From Volutella citrinella (lineage: Eukaryota; Ascomycota; Sordariomycetes; Hypocreales; Nectriaceae): a stretch of 64,000 bases of DNA. Both the position numbers and the translations under genes were made by a program. This document shows positions 56,790-64,000 of this stretch, one piece after another. The first letter of the stretch is position 1, and every line of letters starts with the position of its first letter. Where the stretch lies: NCBI GenBank assembly GCA_034401135.1, contig JAWZSP010000007.1, positions 992,001-1,056,000 of the forward strand, read 5' to 3'. The notes below the pieces were generated by a model. It did no database searches. It saw only the letters and a list, made by a program, of their open reading frames with translations, and was not told the origin of the DNA.

Positions 56790-58792
56790 TCACTCACGAT
56801 CAACCGTTCCGGCCCTCTTCAACTCTCCCTTGGCCAGACGAGATGCCCTTGCCATGTCGACGCGCTTGAGCGGTCGGTAGACTGGATTCCACATCTGCTC
56901 CTTAATCCACTCTTCCAACAGCGCCTCCTCTTCGGGAATGTCCTCCTCGACCGCCTCGCCCTCCTCGAGGGCCGTGAGGATGACGTCGCGCGCGATCCGC
57001 ACGCTAACCTCGCGCACCACGTCGATGCCGGGCAGCAGCGGCGCCGTGGGGTCTTTGAGCGCCGGGCTCAGGTCTGCCACGCCCTGGACGGCGGCGACCA
57101 GCATGCGGTCCGTCAGGTGCGCGGCGCGGGACAAGACGCAGCCGAGGCCGATGCCTGGGAAGACGACCGAATTGTTGCACTCGGCAATCTCGATGGTGAC
57201 CTCAGCGCCGTCCTCGCCCCAGGGACCGGTCACGGGGCAGAACGGAGAGCCGGTGGCGACAAGTGCCTTGCCGTCGGTCCAGGTGAGGATGTCCTTAGGC
57301 GTTGCCTCGTGGAGACGTGTCGGGTTCGAAAGCGGCAGGATGATGGGGCGCTCGACGTGGGTAGCCATGGCCTTGACGACTTCCTCGGTAAAGGCACCTG
57401 GAACAGTCGAAGTCCCGACTAGCACGTTTGGACGGATCTTCTCAATGACGGCAAGAAGCGACGTGTCTTGGTCCTCCCATCCGGATATGTCCTTTGCGAA
57501 TCCCTGCTGGACATTCGAGACCTCCATCTCTGTAGTGAGGAGCCCTGGTCTGTCGATTAGCCTGGAAAGGTCAGCAACTACACTCAGCGGTGGACCGAGG
57601 AGAAGTCGTTACCAGATTTGCTCGGATGCTTCTTCGTGGCTAATACCGCCCTCCGTCGCGATGGCATCTCGAACCTGGTTGGCGATGCCCACACCCGCAC
57701 TGCCAGCGCCGAACACGATCATGCGCGTGTCGGATATCTTTTGCTGGGAGACATGCAGTCCGGCCATGATGGCGGCCAGGGTAACGCAACCCGTTCCCTG
57801 GACATCATCGTTGAAGCATGCGAAATCGGGACGGTAGTGGTCGATGAATCGACGGGCTACAGTTTCGTCAGCTTGGCTTGATTTGCACGAGACGGTGCGG
57901 CGTACCATTTGCGAGGCCAAAGTCCTCAAAGTGAATGTATGCCTGCGGATACAAGTCTCTGGCGGATTTGATGAATGTGTCGACAAACTCATCATACCTG
58001 TCCCCGCGAACTCGGTGTTCCCGGATGCCAAGGTACAACTCGTCGCTCAGCAGCTCTTCGTTATCGGTTCCACAGTCCAGCACCACGGGGAGGGTTCGAT
58101 TGGGGTGCAGGCCACCACAAATGGTTGTCAGGGCGAGCTTGGCAACCGAAATGAGGATTCCACCAACACCCTGGTCCCCGATGCCTAGGATCTGCTCACC
58201 GTCTGTGTGAGGCTCAGCAACGTGCCGTTATCATTCGTATCGCTAGGAGCACTAACCTGTCACTACAATGTAGTCGATGTCTTCAGCGTTGCCCCATTGC
58301 GCGAGGTCTTTCCGAACTCGCTCGGGGTGGTTGATGTTGAGAAAGCAGCCCTCTGGTCTCCGGAAGAGTTTGGAGTAGTTCATGATGGCCTCGCCTTCTG
58401 TGGGAGTATACACAACGCTCATCATTTCCTTGAGGTGCTGCTGTAGGACCTGTCCAGTGTAAGTTGGAGCTTGAGAGCAAGAGCCGGCTTAAGAGGAGAA
58501 CTACTTTGTAAAACAGGACCTGGTTTTGGTCGCTGAGACTCTTGAGAAACGAATTCTTAGCGAGATCATTGTGGCGGCTGCAATATTGGTCATAGGCCCT
58601 CTTGGACTGCTGCTCTAATGTCTGGACATCATTAGGTAGCAGGCCGTTGAGGTTGAACCGGCTGCGCTCCTCGGGCAGAAAGGCAGTGCCCTTGTTCAGG
58701 TATGGCGTGTTCAACAACGACGTGCCCTTGAGGGCGCAGTCGATGGGACCGGTTGTGCTGAGCGGAAGGTAGCCGAACTGGGACTCTTCCAT
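56790..58792 (-). CDS. MAE1: NAD(P)-dependent malic enzyme
   Basis: Oxidative decarboxylation of malate to pyruvate, supplying NAD(P)H and pyruvate. Five exons: 58792..58505, 58449..58257, 58202..57906, 57856..57613 and 57561..56790; all phases close, 597 aa. Malic N-domain: LNKGTAFLPEERSRFNLNGLLP, YTPTEGEAIMNYSKLFRRPEG and VVTDGEQILGIGDQGVGGI. HFEDFGLANARRFIDHYR carries the metal-binding acidic residues, with FNDDVQGTGCVTLAAIMAG. The cofactor motif is VFGAGSAGVGIANQV. C-domain: LPLSNPTRLHEATPKDILTW and NNSVVFPGIGLG. No strong presequence follows MEESQFGYLPL, so cytosolic or mitochondrial location is uncertain. An upstream in-frame GTG at 58855 is not used as start. Confidence 0.95.
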
Positions 58793-60459
58793 TGTGAGGA
58801 CTGATGATGATGATAACGATGGCGATTCAATGATGGAGGTTTTGGGGGGCGTCACAGGAGGCAGAGGAAAGCAGCGAAACTTGGGGGAGAACAGCTAAAT
58901 ATTTCAATCGGTCAAAGTCCGTAACGGTGCTATCTCAAATGGACCGAGTCGGTGAGGCTGCTCCATGGGAGGCCGGGATGAATCGGCTGATGGGCTGGCG
59001 AGCAGTGACGTATTTGATACCAAAGGATGGCTCAAGCGAGATCTCGGTGTGCACATGCAACAATCGCCGCCCACGGTTGGCGGTGACGACGATCGCCTGA
59101 CAACCAGCGCCTGTAATAGGCCAGAGCACTGCCAGCTACCCAAACGGGACTACGGAGAGAGCAGGGCTGACCTTATCGCTCTTTCCCACCACGGTCTGTG
59201 CAATGAACAACTGCCCACCACCATCCCGGGGTGAGGTGAGGTCGGTCGGCAGATGGGCCCTTCACCTTAGAGAGTGGCCACATTACTAATGACCCAGCTG
59301 AAACCAGCGCCTTGGGTCGACCTGCAGGTACGAGAGCAGTCGTCTACGTGTAGAATGGGGGTAGCAGTTACGAGATGTCGGTGCTCCAGGAGCCTCGCCC
59401 GTGTAGAATTTGGGTTTCCACGCGAATGGGACCCGAGACAGGCATGGACTATGATGGCCCTTTCGTTCTTGCAGCTACAGCAGAAGCCGCCCAAGGGCAG
59501 GCCCCTGCCGCAGTCAAACCAGCCTACTTTGCGCGCGCGTTGCAAAACGCAGTGCACGGCAAAGACCTTCGCGAGGAAGACTCGTGGGGGGTTGAGGGAG
59601 TGGCTGGCGAATGACGCTGCGATGTGTTCGTGCACAGTGGCAATGAAATGAAAGGAAATGAGACGAGCAAGGGCAAAAGCACGAGACAAAGGAGAAACGT
59701 CGCGGCACCTACCGTGGCCGGCCATGGCAGAAGCGAATCACTTTTGCTCTGCGCCCGGCGACAAAGGCCTCTCTAGTCAGGCGAGCCCGAGGCCCGTCGT
59801 GAGATGAGGAAAGCTTCCATCGTGGTGAATGCAGAAGAGATAGTAAAATTTTCAGTGGTGAAGGCGGAGATATGTCCTCCTGCTGGACGCGGCCCGTGCT
59901 TCTACCCTTTTGGGGCCTGACTCCACCAGGGCGCCCAGGGGGCGCCCAGGGTCCCCCCACCCACCAGCCGTCACCCATCTGCACCTGCCTCGCCATAGTT
60001 ACCTTACTGACCTGAAGTCTGTCTTCGCAATTGACAACTCTGCGTATCACGATGGCAATAGATGATGCCGCGTATTGATTCAAGAAAATCTGTAACATTT
60101 TTCTAGTCAACATTGATTCTCTAGTATTTTCAGAAGTCATACCATGACCTTTCAAGGCGGAGCAGGCGGTTGCCCAGGGTTTGCATGATCAATACCTCCA
60201 TCAACGTCTCCCAGAACCTTGAAGTCAAAGTCATGGAGTTGTCCCTCAAGGTGGTCATCGCACCTTGCTGGCTACTCGAAACAGATTTTTCAGAGAAAAA
60301 GGTAAACTCCATCCTAAGCTTTAGGATCAATAATAAAAGGCCGTCGCATCCTCGTCTCCCCGTCCATCATTTTCCTCTTCCAACACAACCATCCGACGCA
60401 ACCACGCTGCATCCAAAGCCTCCCTCACTCCATTTACCTCACCCATCTCCTTCGACGAT
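58793..60459. promoter_or_regulatory. Divergent intergenic malic enzyme / repeat protein
   Basis: 1667 bp between two divergent start codons. A TATA-like AATAAAAG (60332-60339) lies about 120 bp before the repeat-protein ATG, followed by a C-rich leader. The frames at 59267-59725 (minus) and 59274-59651 (plus) overlap each other and show no motif. Confidence 0.5.
59928..59951 (+). repeat. Tandem GGGCGCCCAGG repeat (self-complementary core)
   Basis: Two adjacent copies of an 11-12 bp unit containing the palindrome GGGCGCCC, followed by a C-rich stretch. Could pair as a short hairpin; function unknown. Confidence 0.6.
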
Positions 60460-61407
60460 ATGTATCCTCGAGCCACAGTTTGCATTGCCCTTGTGCACAT
60501 TGGTGCTGCCTTGGTTGGCGCCTTGCCTGCGCCTGCTACAGAAATGAGTACACCCACCAAGGTCGATGTCCTTTCAACCCGGGCTACGCCTGTGGATAAC
60601 AACCATTATGTCGTCACGAACTCACTTGCTCCGTTTGAATCCACGAAGAAAATCACCCTCGTGCGCAAGAGCGAACCTACCAAAGTCTTGTCAACCAGGG
60701 GTGCCCATTTTGTCATCCCCAATTCACTTCCTCCACTTGAATCAACAAACATGAACAAAACCACCTTCGAGCGCAAGATCAAGCCTACCAAAGTCCTATC
60801 AACCAGGGGTGACCACTTTGTCATCACGAATTCACTTGCTCCATTCGAGTCAACAAGCGAATCCACTTACGAAAACCAGGCCACGTCTACTAAGACGTTG
60901 ATTGCGAGAATCCCACAATCGGTCGAGGAGTATATCATCACAGATACACTCGCTCCATTCGAATCAACAAGCGCTACGCCCACTAAGAAATTGATTACAA
61001 GAATCCCACAGCTGGTCGAGTATATCATCACAGACTCACTCGCTCCATTCGAATCAACAAGCGAATCCCCTCAGGCCACACCCACTAAGAAGCTGATTAC
61101 AAGAATCCCACAGTTGGTCGAGAAGTACATCATCATGGGTACACTCGCCCCATTCAACCCAACGAACAAATCCCTCCACGGATACCCGGCCAAGCCGACA
61201 TCCAAACCAGAGGCCACGCCCGCTGCCGTCGAGAAGCGCATTGTCACAACGCTCCTTACACCGGATGTTATTGATACAACCTTGTGGCGAACTTCTGCCA
61301 CCACGCAACGGACTGGCGGCTTGGCTCTCGGCGAGTTTGAAGACATTTACACAGTGAACTTGGCCCCGACGACGACTACGTCGACAACAACTTATTGGTG
61401 GACTTGA
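60460..61407 (+). CDS. Secreted tandem-repeat protein, six LAPFEST units (unrecognised)
   Basis: 315 aa, single exon, family not recognised. A signal peptide is clear: MYPRATVCIALVHIGAALVG followed by ALPAPA. The mature part is six imperfect repeats of 30-38 residues, each with a basic element (PTKVLSTRG or PTKKLITRIP) and a core like HFVITNSLAPFEST. Cores are at residues 49-62, 83-96, 119-132, 157-170, 187-200 and 222-235. A weak seventh core (YTVNLAP) lies near residue 297, before a Thr-rich end finishing in YWWT. The mature chain has no Cys. Dibasic sites occur (KK at 63-64, 176-177 and 210-211; RK at 69-70 and 105-106; one KR late), so proteolytic processing is possible. An upstream TATA-like element supports expression. 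Confidence 0.75.
   Translation: MYPRATVCIALVHIGAALVGALPAPATEMSTPTKVDVLSTRATPVDNNHYVVTNSLAPFESTKKITLVRKSEPTKVLSTRGAHFVIPNSLPPLESTNMNKTTFERKIKPTKVLSTRGDHFVITNSLAPFESTSESTYENQATSTKTLIARIPQSVEEYIITDTLAPFESTSATPTKKLITRIPQLVEYIITDSLAPFESTSESPQATPTKKLITRIPQLVEKYIIMGTLAPFNPTNKSLHGYPAKPTSKPEATPAAVEKRIVTTLLTPDVIDTTLWRTSATTQRTGGLALGEFEDIYTVNLAPTTTTSTTTYWWT
60604..61164 (+). repeat. Six tandem coding repeats in the secreted protein
   Basis: Core units begin at 60604, 60706, 60814, 60928, 61018 and 61123 (spacing 102, 108, 114, 90 and 105 bp, all multiples of three). Units 4 and 5 are nearly identical at DNA level (CTCGCTCCATTCGAATCAAC), indicating recent duplication. Units 1, 2 and 6 are more diverged. 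Confidence 0.85.
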
Positions 61408-62903
61408 ACCGTTTCTCCCGTTGGGGGGGAGGAAGGGCAGAGAAGGTTTTTTATACTAGATTGTGGAAACGAATATTTTTATTGCTTCGTTCTTGCTGTT
61501 GTGCGCACGTCAGCGATCAGGCCTGGGAGGGGGCGTGTCACTTGGTATACCAGGGAGCACGACAGCTCCACCCCCATTTTTATTGTTTTGTGCGAGATCA
61601 GTTGTCTGGCAGGGGCTTGTCACTTGGTATTTTTAGGTAACAAAACAATATCACCCTGATAGCGAAACGAAAGGCTCCAATGTCTCCAATATGTGGCAAG
61701 TAGAGGATAGCAGGTAACTGCACCAAGGCTCTGCCCAGTGATAGTTTGAAGAGTTCTTTTTTTCTTCCTTCCCTCCTTGTAACTCTCATTTCAGAATCAG
61801 TCCATTGCCGTTCACGGGTGGGCGATTCCTGAATCAGAGTTTGAGAGATGTGCGCCAAATGGCGGGCCGGACCTCTAGTCCAAGCCGCTACTGAGGGTGA
61901 TGCACCATTGTCTTGGTCGGCGATCCCATTCTACACCGATTGTCATCAATAGCGCCAATGGTGGGGTTATTTCTTCATTTGCAAGCCTCGAGAGTAGAGC
62001 TTTGGGATCGTAGGCGATGGTAAGGCTGTGCCAAAATCGAAGTCAGCTACTGTCACATGCAACGCATGTCGGAAGTCTTCCCAGCACAGTCCGCATGACG
62101 TTACCAGGACCAGGCCGGGGGAGAGGGCCACAGAATCCTCAAACCCGAGGCAACAAAGCAGAAACGCTTACAAACAAGGCCTTCCTTGTTTGTGTAAAAC
62201 TCTCTGTTTCAAGATGAAATGCCTTGTTAATAAGCACTTAGCGTAACAACCAAAAATTAGAAAGAAAAAATTAGAATAAAAATCTCCAGGGCAAGCAGCC
62301 ATTTGAAAAACTGCCAGCCCAGCCCCAGCCTTTTTCTTACAAGAGCTAGCCAGCACATCCAGTTTAGGTAGTTCAGGCTCAGTTGGCGTCGGACATTTAG
62401 CCTTGGTTGGAGGCCATAGCGCAGGCGCAGCGGGGGCAAAGGCGCCAACGGCAGAGTGGCATGGCATTGCAGGTGACGCACCCCTGCTGTGAGTCCGGCA
62501 TCCACTATATCCCTAGCGCATCCAGTGGCAGATAACAACCTACCTGGTAGCCCATGATGGCAAATTGGCTTCTAGTCGTAGCTTCCACTTGATAGGTGAA
62601 GGTGGGTGAACCACTTTCTCTCCTCCGCCATCTGCATCCCAAACTCTTTCGCGACAAAGCTAGCCCTGGCGCACCCTCGAAGATCCCCGACCCCCCGCGA
62701 GATATGCGATATTGCTAGCAGAACCCAAGAACCGATCGATACGCGACGTCCACGATGACGAGGCCACGCCGCCATTCAGGCGCCAGCGAGGAGAGCTCGG
62801 GGACCGCCCGCGAACAGGTACGGACAGAGTCAACACGATGCGGAAGTGGCGGATGCCTCTGCGCGCATACGCATGTACTGACGCGCTCAAGGAACTCGGC
62901 AGC
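61408..62903. other. Intergenic between repeat protein and Rab4-type gene
   Basis: About 1.5 kb. Holds the 3' flank of the repeat-protein gene with an imperfect direct repeat and, near 62700-62900, open GC-rich leader before the GTPase. A short frame near 62028 has CNACRK, but no zinc cluster follows. No gene is called. Confidence 0.45.
61515..61630 (+). repeat. Imperfect direct repeat pair, about 35 bp
   Basis: GATCAG followed within 25 bp by TGTCACTTGGTAT occurs at 61515-61548 and again at 61596-61630, both preceded by TTGTGCG. The two copies differ at several positions. It may be a local duplication in the 3' flank of the repeat-protein gene. Confidence 0.65.
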
Positions 62904-64000
62904 ATGTATGACTATTTGGCCAAGATTATCCTACTAGGGCCTAGTGGAACGGGAAAGTGAGTGATGGCCTGCCTCATGTCACAGCGATAAACCAACCCAC
63001 TGCTCCCTTGCGACGGCATTTCCGATATAATCAAGCAAGATTGCTAACGAGAATCTCCGGTACTCAGATCATGCTTGCTGCATCGCTTCGTCAAGAACGA
63101 GTGGAGGGTTCTATCGTCGCAAACCATCGGTGTCGAGTTCGCTAGCAAGATCATCAAGGTCGGCACCGGATCACGACGGAAACGAATCAAGCTACAGGTA
63201 GGTCTGGTGGATTTACACAGGAGAGAATGGGAGAGGCTGATGGTCTCGCAGCTGTGGGATACCGCCGGTACCGAACGTTTCCGATCCGTATCGCGATCAT
63301 ATTATCGGGGCGCGGCTGGCGCCATCCTAGTATACGACCTTACCTCTCACATGTCCTTCCGCGCGATTCAGCCATTTCTGAACGACGCCCGAGCACTCGC
63401 ATCCCCGAACCTCAGCCTCATGCTTGTAGGGAACAAACTCGACCTCACGGCCGACCAACTCGTCGACCTACCGCCCCCAACGCCGAACAGCTACACGTCG
63501 AACTCAACCATCAACGCCGGCGGTGGAGGCAGTTCATATTCAACTTCGGCATCCGCCGGTGCCAGCGCTGGCACTCTCCGAGATCGCGGTGCCTCAGTAA
63601 GTGCCGGGTCTCAACAAAGAGCTACGGTAGCGCCGGAAGGGCGAGAGGTGACGACGGCGGAGGCGAGCCGATGGGCGAGCACGGCCGGCATCTCGGTAGT
63701 GACGGAAGCGAGTGCGTTCAACGGCGAAGGCGTGGATGAGATCTTTGCCAGACTGGCTCGAATGATCCTCACCAAAATCGAGCTTGGGGAGATTGATCCC
63801 GACGACCCCGCGAGCGGCATTCAGTACGGCGATGGCGGGGGATGGAGTGCAGCCAGCGACGGCGCCAGCATCAAGAGCTCGATGACCGGGGGCACGATAG
63901 ACGACGGCTTGGGCGGCGCCCGGAGGAGACGTCGTGGCAAGAGCCGTACGCAGAACTGGAGCCTCCGGGAGTGGGAAGAGGTTTTCTCAGTGAGCAATCG
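62904..64000 (+). CDS. Rab4-type small GTPase (3' partial)
   Basis: Vesicle-traffic GTPase of the Rab4/endosomal recycling type. Exons 62904..62956, 63068..63197 and 63252..>64000, phases closing. G1 is GPSGTGKS (split by intron 1), switch I QTIGVEFASK, G3 WDTAGTERFRSVSRSYYRGAAGAILVYD, G4 VGNKLDL, and G5-like VVTEASAFNGEGVDEIF. Between G4 and G5 is a Ser/Gly/Thr-rich insert of about 75 residues, and after the GTPase fold a long Gly/Arg-rich tail. The C-terminal Cys prenylation site is not reached; a possible donor (GTGAGC) at 63990 suggests a last small exon outside. The start at MYDYLAKIILLG is the shortest sensible choice; the frame stays open upstream, so an extra 5' exon is possible. Confidence 0.85.

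Noticed and set aside
59267..59725. Overlapping plus- and minus-strand frames of 125-152 codons
   Set aside because: They are mirror frames of each other and neither shows family resemblance.
60460..61407. Ustiloxin-type RiPP precursor cluster
   Set aside because: Repeats and a signal peptide are present, but regular Lys-Arg Kex2 sites are missing and no DUF3328/UstY-like or tyrosinase-like gene lies nearby.
62028..62075. CNACRK string resembling the start of a Zn2Cys6 cluster
   Set aside because: Only the first two Cys fit. No further Cys at the required spacing in any frame, and no regulator domain downstream.
62755..62817. Extra 5' exon for the Rab4-type gene (MTRPRRHSG...)
   Set aside because: Its donor is phase 0 and would join the next exon out of frame, so I kept the start at 62904, with doubt.

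Overview
This window reads as nuclear chromosomal DNA of a filamentous ascomycete. The genes carry short introns (about 45-100 nt) with GTAAGT/GTATGT-type donors, CTAAC/CTAAT branch sites and YAG acceptors. Coding regions are GC-rich, and the gene set includes ERMES and ESCRT subunits, a Zn2Cys6 regulator, GH76, fungal MFS permeases and a PPC89/CEP57-type spindle-pole protein. Overall content suggests Pezizomycotina, most likely Sordariomycetes and possibly Hypocreales. Genus and species cannot be fixed by reading alone. I see no integrated virus, intact transposon, CRISPR array, rRNA or convincing tRNA.

Layout. 0-16 kb is a dense housekeeping block: FAB1 (PtdIns3P 5-kinase, 5' end outside the window), MDM12 (ER-mitochondria tether), VPS28 (ESCRT-I), NOC2 (60S ribosome assembly) and a PPC89/CEP57-like coiled-coil protein. 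17-22.5 kb holds a secreted GH76 alpha-1,6-mannanase, a small MGCC-starting protein ending in a PPxY motif, and threonine deaminase ILV1. 22.5-26.8 kb has no supportable gene and leads into a 1006-residue protein with two cyclic-nucleotide-binding domains, an F-box and leucine-rich repeats. 30-39.5 kb holds a mitochondrial BAX-inhibitor-family protein, MsrA, a broken kinase-like gene, an unrecognised 396-aa protein, a HAD phosphatase and an amidohydrolase.

40-50 kb holds an eight-exon Zn2Cys6 regulator divergent from a sugar-permease-type MFS transporter, then a four-helix membrane protein and an orthodox aquaporin. 52.8-58.8 kb holds a D-2-hydroxyacid dehydrogenase, an SDR related to 3-hydroxyacyl-CoA dehydrogenase type 2, a decayed MFS transporter and a malic enzyme. 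60.4-61.4 kb encodes a secreted protein built of six tandem repeats. The right edge carries a Rab4-type GTPase whose 3' end is outside the window.

How they fit together. FAB1, VPS28, the Rab4-type GTPase and perhaps the PPxY protein all bear on endosomal membrane traffic. ILV1, the 2-hydroxyacid dehydrogenase, the SDR and malic enzyme are central or amino-acid carbon metabolism. The regulator/transporter pair, with the nearby amidohydrolase, could be a small uptake-and-catabolism unit. The most novel-looking item is the tandem-repeat secreted protein. Other points worth checking are two introns with GCAAGT donors, two pseudogenes and the cNBD-cNBD-F-box-LRR architecture.
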